DNA of 64,000 bases. Origin: Chryseobacterium gwangjuense (GTDB lineage: Bacteria > Bacteroidota > Bacteroidia > Flavobacteriales > Weeksellaceae). The notes beneath the pieces were generated by a model that saw nothing but the letters and a program-made list of their open reading frames with translations, had not been told where the DNA came from and did not search any database. Below, piece by piece: positions 26,925 to 35,814 of the stretch. Position numbers and translations under genes: made by a program. The stretch is taken from the NCBI RefSeq assembly GCF_021311115.1, contig NZ_JAJTNP010000002.1, positions 496,001-560,000 on the forward strand, written 5' to 3'. Position 1 is the first letter of the stretch. Each line of letters begins with the position of its first letter.

Positions 26925-27638
26925 TTAAAAACTTGTTCCGTTTGATACTGGAGTTGTTGTCGCTAGGTTGTTGTAAGCTTCTCCATTTTCATTGATAATT
27001 CTTTTGGCAAATCTGTACTTAGGTCCCCAATAAGAATCATTAAGAGAAGAAACCATTACTCCTTTTGAGGTAGCAGCGTGGATGAACATGATTTCTCCGT
27101 TTTCAGAAACGCTTTCAACAATTCCTACGTGAGAAATTCTTCTGCCGTGAGAGAAGAAAATCAAATCTCCTTTCTGAAGGTTTTCTTTTTCTATTTTTTC
27201 TCCTTCCTGTGCCTGAGAAGATGCTACTCTTGGTAAGCTAAGACCTGCAGCAGCTCCGAAAACTGAAAGAACAAATGCTGAACAGTCGATTCCGTTTCTT
27301 GTTGTTCCTCCATATCTGTAAGGAGTTCCTAAATAAGTAGCTGCTTCAGATAAAATGTTGTCGATTGTTTTATTGTATTTGATTGCTTTTGCAATCTCAG
27401 AATTTTTAACAGAATTTTTTGCGCTAGCGATAGATGCCGCTTTTTCAGCAAGGAAAGAATCAATTAATCTCTGCTTATCAAGCTCAGCTTTCTTAGAATC
27501 AAAAGAAGCTAGTTTGGCATCTGTTTTGTATTCTTTAGTGTAAGTAGCTGGTTGTGAAACTACATAATTTGTAACGCAAGATTGTAGTGACATTGTAGAA
27601 ACTATAGCAACTAAATAAAACAAAACTCTTTTCTTCAT
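26925..27638 (-). CDS. NlpC/P60 (C40) peptidoglycan hydrolase lipoprotein
   Basis: A 237-aa lipoprotein with signal MKKRVLFYLVAIVSTMSLQSC (lipobox Cys at residue 21). The catalytic C40 domain has the nucleophile Cys in RNGIDCSAFVLSVFGAAAG, the His in GRRISHVGIVESV, and a third residue His in MFIHAATSKGV. It probably cuts D-Glu-mDAP type peptide links in the envelope. I chose the start at 27638 instead of the longer frame from 27752, because the shorter start gives a textbook lipoprotein signal and a TACTTTTG promoter box lies at 27689-27696, inside the longer frame. Confidence 0.9.
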   Translation of the reverse strand: MKKRVLFYLVAIVSTMSLQSCVTNYVVSQPATYTKEYKTDAKLASFDSKKAELDKQRLIDSFLAEKAASIASAKNSVKNSEIAKAIKYNKTIDNILSEAATYLGTPYRYGGTTRNGIDCSAFVLSVFGAAAGLSLPRVASSQAQEGEKIEKENLQKGDLIFFSHGRRISHVGIVESVSENGEIMFIHAATSKGVMVSSLNDSYWGPKYRFAKRIINENGEAYNNLATTTPVSNGTSF

Positions 27639-27688
27639 ATATATTTGATTATCCGTGTTAAAAGGAATATTTATTTTCAAAAGCATTA

Positions 27689-27696
27689 CAAAAGTA
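27689..27696 (-). promoter_or_regulatory. -7 box for the NlpC/P60 gene
   Basis: TACTTTTG on the minus strand matches TAnnTTTG, 50 bases upstream of the ATG at 27638. It supports the shorter start. Confidence 0.4.
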
Positions 27697-27789
27697 AAGA
27701 TTCCGAGAAAAAGACTCCCGATATGATAATTGTCAGGTTCTTTATTTAACATATTTTAACATATTATTTAAGTATGTTAAAGAAAAACA

Positions 27790-27830
27790 AACCGCAACCG
27801 CCTATTTTAGGCAAGTGTGCGGTTTTTTTT
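27790..27830 (+). terminator. Hairpin with T8 tract, orphan on + strand
   Basis: AACCGCA pairs with TGCGGTT, and an inner GCC/GGC pair extends the stem, followed by eight T residues on the plus strand. No plus-strand gene precedes it. It may work on the minus strand, which also ends T-rich, or terminate an unseen small RNA. Confidence 0.5.
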
Positions 27831-27920
27831 ATTAAGATTCTTTAACAAAATAAATAGCGTTTCCTTTATTAGTCGATACTCAGGATTTTAAACTCTACTT
27901 TTCCAGGCTGTTAAAAAAAT

Positions 27921-27953
27921 AAAAAAAGCTTCCCGAAAAAATCCGGAAAGCTT
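27921..27953 (-). terminator. Terminator after glutamine synthetase III
   Basis: On the minus strand a 10-bp stem (AAGCTTTCCG with CGGGAAGCTT, one G-U pair) is followed by a T run, 25 bases after the stop codon. Confidence 0.8.
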
Positions 27954-27977
27954 GACTAATATGGAACTTTACAAATG

Positions 27978-30173
27978 TTACTTCGTAAATAACATTTCTC
28001 TGTATTTTGTCATTGGCCAAAGTTCATCATCAACCATCATTTCAAGATCATCAGAAGCTTCTCTGATAACATCGAATAGAGGTTTTACTTTGTTACAATA
28101 TACTTCTGCTTGCTTTTGGCTGTTAGACGTTGCTTTTGCAGCTTCTCTAGCTTTAATCAGATCTTCAACACCTACTTTTATGGTAGAAACGTTTTCAGAA
28201 ATGCTTGCAATTAAACTCATTTGTTCTTTTGCCAATGTCTTGAATTCTTTCTCTCCGAAGATTTCTTTAAGACCTTTTACGTTTTCAATTAACCTGTTCT
28301 GATATTTTAAAGCAGAAGGGATGATGTGGTTTCTTGCGATATCACTTAAAACTCTTGCTTCAATATCAATTACAGTAGAGTATTTTTCTAATTTGATTTC
28401 GTTTCTTGCTTCAACCTCTCTGTGAGTGAAAACTCCGATTTCTTCGTAAAGATCCAGGAATTTTTTATCCATTTCCTGCTTAAGAGCTTCCGGAGTGGTT
28501 TTCAAGTTGTTCAATCCTCTCTTTTTAGCTTCTTTTGCCCAGTCATCAGAATATCCGTCACCTTCAAACATGATGTTTTTACACTGCTTGATGTATTCTC
28601 TCAATACGTTGAAGATCGCTTCGTCTTTCTTAAGGCCAGTTTCAATTAAAGCATCAACCTCTTTTTTGAAATCAATTAATTGTTTTGCAGCGATGGTATT
28701 CATTACCGTCATAGATTCTGCACAGTTTGCAGCAGATCCTACTGCTCTGATCTCGAATTTATTTCCTGTAAATGCAAATGGAGACGTTCTGTTTCTGTCA
28801 GTGTTATCCAACAAGATTTCAGGGATTTTTCCAACTACATTTAATTTTAAATCTGTTTTTTCGTCCGGTGAAAGTTTTCCTTCCGTTACTTTTTCAAGCT
28901 CTTCCAAAACTCTGAACAACTGGCTTCCGATGAATACGGAAATAATTGCTGGTGGAGCTTCGTTAGCACCTAATCTGTGGTCGTTACTTGCAGATGCGAT
29001 ACTTGCTCTTAAAAGATCAGCGTATTCGTGAACCGCTTTAATAGTGTTAACGAAGAAAGTTAAGAACTGTAAGTTTTTCTTAGGGTTTTTTCCCGGGCTC
29101 AACAAGTTTTCACCTGTATCAGTTGCTAAAGACCAGTTGTTGTGCTTTCCGCTTCCGTTTACTCCTGCGAATGGTTTTTCGTGGAACAAAATGTGGAAAT
29201 GGTGTCTGTGAGCAATTCTTGCCATTACGTCCATCAACAAAGAGTTGTGGTCTACAGCAACGTTTACTTCTTCAAACATTGGAGCCAGCTCAAATTGGTT
29301 TGGAGCTACCTCGTTGTGTCTTGTTGTTACAGGAATACCCAATTTCATACATTCGATTTCCAGCTCTTTCATGAAGTTCATTACTCTTGTAGGAATTGAA
29401 CCGAAATAGTGGTCATCTAACTGTTGTCCTTTTGCAGGAGAGTGTCCTAGCAAAGTTTTACCTGTTAATACAAGGTCCGGACGAGATTGGTATAATGCTG
29501 AATCTACCAAGAAATATTCTTGCTCCCAACCTAAAGTAGGAGTTACTTTTGTTACGTTTTTGTCAAAATACTGCATTACGTTGGTTGCAGCTTCGTCTAC
29601 AGCGTTCAAAGCTCTTAAAAGAGGTGCTTTATAATCTAAAGTTTCTCCGGTATAAGAGATGAAGATGGAAGGAATACATAAGGTAGTTCCCATAATGAAA
29701 GCCGGAGAAGTAGGGTCCCAAGCTGTATAACCTCTAGCTTCGAAAGTATTTCTGATTCCTCCGTTCGGGAAAGAAGACGCATCCGGCTCCTGTTGAATCA
29801 ATAAATTTCCGCTGAATCTTTCAATAGCTCTACCTCCTTCGATAGGAGTGAAGAAAGAATCGTGCTTTTCTGCAGTTGTCCCCGTCAAAGGCTGAAACCA
29901 GTGAGTGTAGTGAGTTACTCCTTTGCTCATTGCCCAGTCTTTCATTGCTACAGCAACCTGATCTGCAATGTGTCTCTGAATTTTAGTCCCTTTTTTTACC
30001 GCATCCATAATAGACTGGAATGCTTCTTTTGTTAAATATTCTCTCATTGTTTCTTCTGAGAAAACATTTTGGCAGAATAATTCTGACAATTTCACAGGAA
30101 CTTCAACTGAGTTATCTCTTCTAAAGTCCTTAAATGGTAAAGTTTCTAACGCTTTGAATCTTAAAGTTGACAT
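27978..30173 (-). CDS. glnA: Glutamine synthetase type III
   Basis: The enzyme joins ammonia to glutamate with ATP. Its 731-aa length and segments such as RFSGNLLIQQEPDASSFPNGGIRNTFEARGYTAWDPTSPAF, HHFHILFHEKPFAGVNGSGKHNNWSLATDTG (catalytic core near residues 315-345), SNDHRLGANEAPPAIISVF and NRTSPFAFTGNKFEIRAVGSAANCAESM mark the type III family found in Bacteroidetes and some cyanobacteria and clostridia, not the 450-aa type I. It forms dodecamers. A TAAATTTG box at 30194-30201 lies 20 bases upstream, and a terminator follows the gene. No amtB, glnB or gltB is nearby. Confidence 0.96.
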   Translation of the reverse strand: MSTLRFKALETLPFKDFRRDNSVEVPVKLSELFCQNVFSEETMREYLTKEAFQSIMDAVKKGTKIQRHIADQVAVAMKDWAMSKGVTHYTHWFQPLTGTTAEKHDSFFTPIEGGRAIERFSGNLLIQQEPDASSFPNGGIRNTFEARGYTAWDPTSPAFIMGTTLCIPSIFISYTGETLDYKAPLLRALNAVDEAATNVMQYFDKNVTKVTPTLGWEQEYFLVDSALYQSRPDLVLTGKTLLGHSPAKGQQLDDHYFGSIPTRVMNFMKELEIECMKLGIPVTTRHNEVAPNQFELAPMFEEVNVAVDHNSLLMDVMARIAHRHHFHILFHEKPFAGVNGSGKHNNWSLATDTGENLLSPGKNPKKNLQFLTFFVNTIKAVHEYADLLRASIASASNDHRLGANEAPPAIISVFIGSQLFRVLEELEKVTEGKLSPDEKTDLKLNVVGKIPEILLDNTDRNRTSPFAFTGNKFEIRAVGSAANCAESMTVMNTIAAKQLIDFKKEVDALIETGLKKDEAIFNVLREYIKQCKNIMFEGDGYSDDWAKEAKKRGLNNLKTTPEALKQEMDKKFLDLYEEIGVFTHREVEARNEIKLEKYSTVIDIEARVLSDIARNHIIPSALKYQNRLIENVKGLKEIFGEKEFKTLAKEQMSLIASISENVSTIKVGVEDLIKAREAAKATSNSQKQAEVYCNKVKPLFDVIREASDDLEMMVDDELWPMTKYREMLFTK

Positions 30174-30193
30174 ATAGGTTAATTTTTACAGGG

Positions 30194-30201
30194 CAAATTT
30201 A
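30194..30201 (-). promoter_or_regulatory. -7 box for glutamine synthetase III
   Basis: TAAATTTG on the minus strand lies 20 bases before the start codon. Confidence 0.45.
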
Positions 30202-30432
30202 CAAAAAAAATGAATTGAAAAAATTTATACCCTAAAAATTTTAGGGGTATTTTAATTTTTAACTAAATTTTAAACAATGATTTGGTTTTTGAGAGGGGTT
30301 GGTTGGGTTTGAAATTTAAAATTTCAGGTTTTGAGTTTTTTGAATGGAGTGAAATTGCCAACAAGTATTATATGTGTTCAATTTACGAATTACTATAATG
30401 TATATTCTATATTAATACGATTATTTTCTTCT

Positions 30433-30556
30433 GTCATTCTGAACGGAATGAAGAATCTCCTCTGATCGTGTTGTTTCCATCAATTTGTTATGAAGTAAGA
30501 ATCTAAATAATGTTATTATATGATGATTTAAGCCTAGATTCCTACGGAATGACAAA
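30433..30556. repeat. Inverted intergenic repeat pair
   Basis: CTGTCATTCTGAACGGAATG-AAGAATCTC at about 30433-30461 is an inverted relative of TAGATTC-CTACGGAATGACA at about 30533-30553. Such stem-forming units (TCATTCTGA and AATGACA ends) are, from memory, common interspersed elements in flavobacterial genomes. No coding sequence is visible. Confidence 0.5.
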
Positions 30557-30597
30557 CGTTATTACTGGTTTTTCTTTTGATGAGTTTCTCTAATGTA

Positions 30598-30660
30598 AGA
30601 ATTCCCCTCCTTTGGAGGGGTGGCGAAAATTCAAAGAATTTTTGACGGGGTGGTTTTTAT
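30598..30660. repeat. Intergenic stem-loop repeat (CCCCTCC type)
   Basis: CCCCTCC-TTT-GGAGGGG is a 7-bp hairpin, followed by AAATTC-AAAG-AATTTT and a GACGGGGTGG block. The layout resembles an interspersed palindromic unit that I recall from flavobacteria. It is non-coding. Confidence 0.45.
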
Positions 30661-30674
30661 ACATAATTCTTTCC

Positions 30675-30757
30675 TAGCCCCGATTGTCGCGACATCCTTT
30701 TTTGCAGTGAAGAAAGCGTCGGCAAAAAAGATATAGCAGAAAGCGGGAAGTAGCTCC
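30675..30757 (+). repeat. Interspersed repeat, copy 1
   Basis: An 83-base unit that starts TAGCCCCGATTG and ends AAGTAGCTCC. The reverse complement of 63511-63585 has the same start, the same ATCCTTTT and AAAGATATAG core blocks, and the same GCTCC end. The two copies are diverged but clearly related. Confidence 0.7.
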
Positions 30758-30864
30758 TTATAAAGATAAAGAAGTTGGAAAATGGATGCTGAAAGTTTTC
30801 CATATGAATATTATGTTAAATCGTTTATTAAAAGATACTTAAACTAAGTTGGGCAGAGATTTTG

Positions 30865-30872
30865 TATATTTG
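30865..30872 (+). promoter_or_regulatory. -7 box that fixes the start of the nucleosidase-like gene
   Basis: TATATTTG matches TAnnTTTG and lies 15 bases before the ATG at 30888, and downstream of the alternative TTG start at 30849. It therefore supports the 30888 start. Confidence 0.5.
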
Positions 30873-30887
30873 TGTGAAATTTATTTT

Positions 30888-32579
30888 ATGACAAATTCTA
30901 GAGCAAGAGAAACAACGGAAGCAATTGAAAGATTGTATATTTCTATGAGACACCTCTTTTACAGAGGTTTTTTTAAACCTGCCGGTGTTTCGGGGGAGAG
31001 CATCAGAAGTTTGTTGAAGACGATCAATCCGGAAATTTATGGAACCATGAGTATTCCGAGCAAATTGGAACTGGATGGATTGATGTATGTTTTAGACAGG
31101 CTTCCGGAGGGAATTGAAGAATGCGCTTTTATTCATCTTACATCAGATGAGGGGTTTGATAAAGGAAGTTTCGAACCAATTGTACCTAAAAAGAGAAGAA
31201 GAAACTGTTATAGAATCGATGAACACCAGATGAATATTGAAGTTCTTTTGGGACGTTCTGAGATCTATGATATTTTGACTCACCTTACCTTCTTATTTAT
31301 AGAAGCCGATAAAATCAGGAATTTAGCTTTCATTCAGGATGAAAACTGGAAACCAACACGTGCTTTTAAAATAATCGAAGAAGTAGTAAAAGGCGAAAAG
31401 AAATTCAGCAGAAAAGAAAAAGAAGTGGCGCTGATTCATTTATCTTCTTTAATAGGAAGAACTTTTGAAGAGACATTAAATGCTTACAATACTTTCGGGG
31501 ACGATCAAAATCCTGACCGTTTATTTAAGATCATCTATAACTTAGGAAAAGTAAGTTTGGAAGATGCTAAACAAACGAGAGAAAGAGAAATTCATTTCAG
31601 CTCGATCTTAAAGGAAAGAGTAGGACATCATTATTTCGGTGAAAAATGGGCGAATAAAGTGAAAGAGGTTTTGTTTGAAAACAATCTTCACATGCGTCCG
31701 TTGCATATTATTTCGGCCAATATGCATTCCGTGAAAAATATGCTGTATGCTAATGATGCTTTGAAGAAAAAAGACAACAAAGAAGTAGATTATAAACTGT
31801 ACGGAGAGATTTCTGATAAAAAAGAGCTTCGTGATAAAGTTTCAAAATACGCTTTGGAGGAAGGGATGATCTATATTAATGATAAGAGCGGAAGTAATAT
31901 TGATGTTCAGATCATTGATTTAAGCAAAATGAACCTTAAAAATACACCTTTCAGCGACATAAAATATGGAGGTGACGATGTAATTATGGTGTTCGATTAT
32001 GCTTTTGGTGAGCAGGCTTTTGAGGTTATGGATGAATTACTGAGACCTTTTGAGCATAATGGAGAAGTTTACATGATGAAAGTGAAATCTGTTTCGATTA
32101 TGGGTAAAGCCGGGATTCTGGAAGGAGGAAAAGGTGATATCATGATTCCTACATCTCATATTTTTGAAGGAACTGCAGATAACTATCCTTTCGAAAATGC
32201 TTTGAAATTGGCAGATTTCCATGATGATGAATTAAAAGCTTTTGAAGGACCAATGATTACCGTATTAGGAACTTCACTTCAAAACAGAGATATTCTTTCT
32301 TATTTTATGAACACTTCTTGGAAGGCAATCGGTCTTGAAATGGAAGGAGCGCATTATCAAAAAGCTATTCAGGTAGCATCTAAAATCAGACATCATATTT
32401 CACCGGATTTATTTGTAATGTATGCATATTACGCTTCGGATAATCCTTTGGAAACAGGAAGTACACTTTCTTCAGGTGGTTTGGGATTAACAGGTGTTAA
32501 ACCAACGTATCTGATTACATTAAGAATCTTGGAGAAGATTTTACAAAGCGGAAAGAAAGAAGCTTCTGCTAAAAAATAA
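30888..32579 (+). CDS. Nucleoside-phosphorylase-fold protein (AMP nucleosidase-like, probably DUF6909)
   Basis: I start this 563-aa protein at the ATG at 30888 (MTNSRARETTEAIERLYISM); an in-frame TTG at 30849 precedes the promoter box. The N-terminal half is helical and unrecognised. The C-terminal 250 residues carry a purine-nucleoside-phosphorylase-like pattern: GDIMIPTSHIFEGTADNYPF, ITVLGTSLQNRDILSYFMNTSWKAIGLEMEGAHYQKAI (the Met-Glu nucleoside-binding motif), and YYASDNPLETGSTLSSGGLGLTGVKPTYL. From memory this is a conserved Flavobacteriia family, DUF6909. A nucleosidase or phosphorylase activity is plausible; the substrate is unknown. A terminator follows. Confidence 0.7.
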   Translation: MTNSRARETTEAIERLYISMRHLFYRGFFKPAGVSGESIRSLLKTINPEIYGTMSIPSKLELDGLMYVLDRLPEGIEECAFIHLTSDEGFDKGSFEPIVPKKRRRNCYRIDEHQMNIEVLLGRSEIYDILTHLTFLFIEADKIRNLAFIQDENWKPTRAFKIIEEVVKGEKKFSRKEKEVALIHLSSLIGRTFEETLNAYNTFGDDQNPDRLFKIIYNLGKVSLEDAKQTREREIHFSSILKERVGHHYFGEKWANKVKEVLFENNLHMRPLHIISANMHSVKNMLYANDALKKKDNKEVDYKLYGEISDKKELRDKVSKYALEEGMIYINDKSGSNIDVQIIDLSKMNLKNTPFSDIKYGGDDVIMVFDYAFGEQAFEVMDELLRPFEHNGEVYMMKVKSVSIMGKAGILEGGKGDIMIPTSHIFEGTADNYPFENALKLADFHDDELKAFEGPMITVLGTSLQNRDILSYFMNTSWKAIGLEMEGAHYQKAIQVASKIRHHISPDLFVMYAYYASDNPLETGSTLSSGGLGLTGVKPTYLITLRILEKILQSGKKEASAKK

Positions 32580-32601
32580 TTTGATTACTTCAAATAAATA
32601 T

Positions 32602-32637
32602 AAACCTCGAATGTTTTCATTCGAGGTTTTTTGTTTT
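32602..32637 (+). terminator. Terminator after the nucleosidase-like gene
   Basis: AAACCTCGAATG and its exact complement, with a TTTT loop, lead into a T-rich tail 22 bases after the stop codon. Confidence 0.8.
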
Positions 32638-32713
32638 TAAAAATATTCTTTTATAAGTAGATTAATCTTTCTTAGCTATTTGAAAAAAGTTAATAGATGA
32701 ATACGAAGTTTAT

Positions 32714-32929
32714 TTAATTATTAACGCAATTTCCATTAATACAAGTCTGTCCTTCATTACATCCAATAGCGTTATCGCTATAATAGGAAATACAAGAAAT
32801 AAATCCTGGTTGTTGTCTTAGGCACTCCATTGTTCTTGTTTGGTCTTCCCATTTTGAGCAATCAAGTATTTGATAACCCCCATTAACATTTTTTAAAGTT
32901 TCTCTTGAAAGTTTTCTTAAATTTTTCAT
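32714..32929 (-). CDS. GG-leader Cys-rich peptide 1 (bacteriocin-like)
   Basis: The 71-aa peptide starts MKNLRKLSRETLKNVNGGY. The leader ends in Gly-Gly at residues 17-18, the processing site used by C39-peptidase ABC exporters for bacteriocins and similar peptides. The mature part would be 53 residues with six cysteines, suggesting disulfide bonds. It is close to the second GG peptide at 35815-35991 in leader but not in core. A conserved upstream element (32950-32980) is shared by both. No exporter, immunity or modification gene is adjacent. Bacteriocin, signal or other secreted role cannot be decided. Confidence 0.75.
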   Translation of the reverse strand: MKNLRKLSRETLKNVNGGYQILDCSKWEDQTRTMECLRQQPGFISCISYYSDNAIGCNEGQTCINGNCVNN

Positions 32930-32949
32930 AATAAAATTTGATTTGTTTT

Positions 32950-32980
32950 TTCCTACTCTATAAGCTTTTCGGTTACGCTT
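32950..32980 (-). promoter_or_regulatory. Conserved element upstream of GG peptide 1
   Basis: On the minus strand this reads AAGCG, then CCGAAAAGCTTA, then AGAGTAGGAA, ending 20 bases before the ATG. The same three blocks in the same order occur at 36015-36049 before GG peptide 2. AAGC and GCTT could pair as a small stem. Confidence 0.6.
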
Positions 32981-33160
32981 GTGTTTGTTTATAACGAATG
33001 TAATGTAATCCTATATATTTTCCAAATATTTTATTTTAGTTAATTTTCGACTAATCTAATTCTAATCTAAATTAAAATTATGTTTTGAAAGCCGTTGTAT
33101 AACCCATCATTTAAGTATTGGTTAAAAAAGAATCTTAACTTTAAAAAAAATTAAAAACAA

Positions 33161-33628
33161 ATGAGTTCAACTTCACAATTAGCCAAAAAATTCAGAGAAG
33201 TATTGCTGGATGGTTTGTGGATTGCCAATACCAATTTTAAAGATCAGTTAAAAGAGGTCACTTGGGAACAGGCGATGACGAAAGTTGGTTCTTTGAATAC
33301 GATTGCTATGCTTACTTTTCATATCGATTATTATATCGCAGGATTGGTGAATGTTTTTGAAGGCGGCGGTTTGGAAATCAGAGATCAATACAGTTTCGAC
33401 CTTTCTCCAATTGAATCTCAGAAACAATGGGAAGAACTTTTACACAAGCTTTGGACTGATTCTGAAAAATTTGCCAGTTTATTGGAACAAATGCCCGATT
33501 CTAAAATGAATGAAGTTTTTGTCGATGAAAAATATGGAACGTATTTAAGAAATATTGACGGGATGATTGAGCATGCATATTATCATTTGGGGCAGATTAC
33601 TTTGATTAAAAAATTGTTGACGAATTAA
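33161..33628 (+). CDS. DinB-like (DUF1572) protein
   Basis: The 155-aa protein fits the DinB/YfiT-like metal-binding four-helix-bundle family. Conserved His residues appear in IAMLTFHIDYYIAGL (about residue 50) and in MIEHAYYHLGQITLIKKL at the C-terminus, the usual metal-site positions. Members of this superfamily include thiol-dependent transferases, but most are uncharacterised. It has no signal peptide. Despite the name it is unrelated to DNA polymerase IV. It stands alone between intergenic regions of about 230 and 205 bases. Confidence 0.75.
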   Translation: MSSTSQLAKKFREVLLDGLWIANTNFKDQLKEVTWEQAMTKVGSLNTIAMLTFHIDYYIAGLVNVFEGGGLEIRDQYSFDLSPIESQKQWEELLHKLWTDSEKFASLLEQMPDSKMNEVFVDEKYGTYLRNIDGMIEHAYYHLGQITLIKKLLTN

Positions 33629-33834
33629 TATTTTCTCTTCATACAGATTACACAAATTCCACAGATTTTTTCAAAATAATTTTCTGTGAAATCCGTAAAA
33701 TCTGCGGGAAATATTTTAACAATCAAAATAATTTGAATCTAAGCTATATAAAACAGAACGAAAACCTCATCATAGCTCCATATTTGAGGCTTTTGTTTAA
33801 ATTACTTATCTTTAAAAAAAATAAAAAATTTTAA

Positions 33835-35676
33835 ATGAAAAAATCGGTTGCAATCCTGTTTGCGTTTATAATTTCACAATTTCAGGCTCAGCAAGGAGCT
33901 TATTATCAGCAGGCTGCGAAGTATAAGATGGATATTGATGTGAATGCTGAAAAATTTACTTATCAGGGAAATCAAACTTTAGAGTACACGAATAATTCTC
34001 CGGATGAGCTTAATGTGGTTTATTTCCATTTGTATTGGAATGCTTTTAAACCAAATTCCATGATGGATCAGAGAGTTGCCGGACAAGGGAAAAACGGAGA
34101 TTCAAGATTGCAGAAAGACGGAATTTCAAGATTGGCTTCTATTCCGAAAGATCAGGAAGGAGCACAAAATATTCACTGGATTAAGCAAAACGGAAAAACA
34201 TTGAAGTTTGAAGTTCAGGAAACGATCATGAAAGTGTATCTGGCAGAACCGATTAAACCAAATTCTACCACAACGTTAACGATGGATTGGGATGCAGTGA
34301 TTCCTCAGCAAATCAGAAGAAGCGGGAGAAACAACAGGGAAGGTGTTGATATGACCATGACTCAATGGTATCCTAAAATTGCAGAATACGATTATGATGG
34401 TTGGGCAACATTCGACTATATCGGAAGAGAGTTTCATGCACCGTTTTCAGATTTTGATGTGACGATTAAAATCAACAAAGATTACGTAATTGGAGCAGGA
34501 GGAATTCTTGAAAACCCGGCTGAAGTAAAAGGCTATGACGCTAATGCAAAAATCAAAGCTGAAAAAAATAAAACAACTTGGAGATGGACGGCAAAAAATA
34601 TGCTGGATTTCGCTTGGGCGGCAGACAGAGATTATGTTGTAAAAAGCTTCGATGTTCCTCAAGGTCCGAAAGTATTCTTAGTGTATCAAAATAATGATAA
34701 AACCAAGGTTTGGGAGCAGGCTCAGCCGTATGTGACGAAATATTTCCAGTTAATGAACGCTCACTTCGGAAAATATGTTTACCCAACTTATGCTTTCATC
34801 CAAGGGGGAGATGGCGGAATGGAATACGGAATGTGTACGATGATTTTAGGTGAAGCTAAAGATATTGAAGGATTAATAGGATTAATGGCTCACGAAGGAG
34901 CTCATTCTTGGTATCAGCAGATGTTGGCGACGAATGAATCGATGCGTCCGTGGATGGATGAAGGGTTCACGAGTTATGCGGAAGGATATGTAATGAATCA
35001 GTTATTTCCTCCGGCAGAAGAACTTCCGAATCCGTTTGCAAATTCTGTGAATGCCTACAGAAGTTTCATTAAAAAAGGGATTGAAGAGCCTGCAGTTTGG
35101 TTGGGCGATCATCATGATAACGGAACAGCTTACACGTATGCTTCTTATGTGAAAGGGGAGTTGTATTTGGTACAGCTGGGTTATATTATGGGAGAGCAGA
35201 ATTTAGCGGAAACATTAAAACAATACTACGATCAATGGTCGATGAAACATCCGTCTGACAGAGACTTTTTACATATTGCACAGAAAGTTTCAGGAATGGA
35301 TTTGAAGTGGTTCCAGAATTATTGGATTAATACGACCAAAACTATCGATTACGGAATTAAAGATGTAAAATATGATGCAAAATCTACGACAATTACTCTG
35401 GTAAATAATGGACAGGTTCCGATGCCGATTGATTTTAGTATTATGACTAAAGACAAAAAAATTGTAACGTATCAGGTTCCTTTAAATATGACTCATACCT
35501 GGAAAGAAAAAGATGCTTTTGGTGAGTTCAAAACAATGCCATATTGGCCTTGGACACAGAAAGAATATTCTATTACAGTTCCTTATTCAAAAGACCAATT
35601 GGCGGTTTTAGGAATTGATTTCAGTGAGAGAATGGCAGATGTGAATTTGGAAAATAATTTTGTTGAGGTGAAGTAA
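33835..35676 (+). CDS. Exported M1-family metallopeptidase
   Basis: This 613-aa protein has a signal peptide (MKKSVAILFAFIISQFQAQ) and an M1 aminopeptidase-type domain. The zinc motif is HEGAHSWYQ (HExxH, about residues 353-361), with the third ligand Glu in PWMDEGFTSYAEGYV 18-19 residues later. The upstream GGDGGMEYGMCTMILG segment corresponds to the GxMEN exopeptidase motif but reads GGMEYG, as in many Bacteroidetes M1 members. It should cut peptides in the periplasm or outside the cell. No T9SS tail is visible. A terminator lies at 35697-35730. Confidence 0.9.
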   Translation: MKKSVAILFAFIISQFQAQQGAYYQQAAKYKMDIDVNAEKFTYQGNQTLEYTNNSPDELNVVYFHLYWNAFKPNSMMDQRVAGQGKNGDSRLQKDGISRLASIPKDQEGAQNIHWIKQNGKTLKFEVQETIMKVYLAEPIKPNSTTTLTMDWDAVIPQQIRRSGRNNREGVDMTMTQWYPKIAEYDYDGWATFDYIGREFHAPFSDFDVTIKINKDYVIGAGGILENPAEVKGYDANAKIKAEKNKTTWRWTAKNMLDFAWAADRDYVVKSFDVPQGPKVFLVYQNNDKTKVWEQAQPYVTKYFQLMNAHFGKYVYPTYAFIQGGDGGMEYGMCTMILGEAKDIEGLIGLMAHEGAHSWYQQMLATNESMRPWMDEGFTSYAEGYVMNQLFPPAEELPNPFANSVNAYRSFIKKGIEEPAVWLGDHHDNGTAYTYASYVKGELYLVQLGYIMGEQNLAETLKQYYDQWSMKHPSDRDFLHIAQKVSGMDLKWFQNYWINTTKTIDYGIKDVKYDAKSTTITLVNNGQVPMPIDFSIMTKDKKIVTYQVPLNMTHTWKEKDAFGEFKTMPYWPWTQKEYSITVPYSKDQLAVLGIDFSERMADVNLENNFVEVK

Positions 35677-35696
35677 TTATTCTAACAATATAAAAT

Positions 35697-35730
35697 AAAA
35701 TCCTGCAGATATTCTGTGGGATTTTTGTTT
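35697..35730 (+). terminator. Terminator after the M1 peptidase
   Basis: AAAATCCTGCAGA and TCTGTGGGATTTT form a 13-bp stem with two G-U pairs and a 3-base loop, followed by a T-rich stretch. Confidence 0.7.
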
Positions 35731-35776
35731 TTAAACAGATATAAAATGGTAAAGAAAGAGAATCTATAAAATAAAA

Positions 35777-35800
35777 TCACCCGTCAATTTTGACGGGTGA
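35777..35800 (-). terminator. Terminator after GG peptide 2
   Basis: A perfect 24-base palindrome, TCACCCGTCAAT and its complement, is followed on the minus strand by TTTTATTTTAT, 14 bases after the peptide stop codon. Confidence 0.75.
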
Positions 35801-35814
35801 CATTTATGTAAATT

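Larger units (their letters stand above)
30202..30864. other. Gene-free region made largely of repeats
   Basis: This roughly 660-base gap between glutamine synthetase and the nucleosidase-like gene has no credible ORF. It holds three distinct repeat units (30433-30556, 30598-30660, 30675-30757). The remaining sequence is AT-rich with nothing else identifiable. Confidence 0.5.

Noticed and set aside
27639..27752. Longer N-terminus for the NlpC/P60 lipoprotein
   Set aside because: It would bury the lipoprotein signal and contain the likely promoter box.
30849..30887. TTG start extending the nucleosidase-like gene
   Set aside because: The -7 box at 30865-30872 lies inside this extension, and the ATG at 30888 gives a normal N-terminus.
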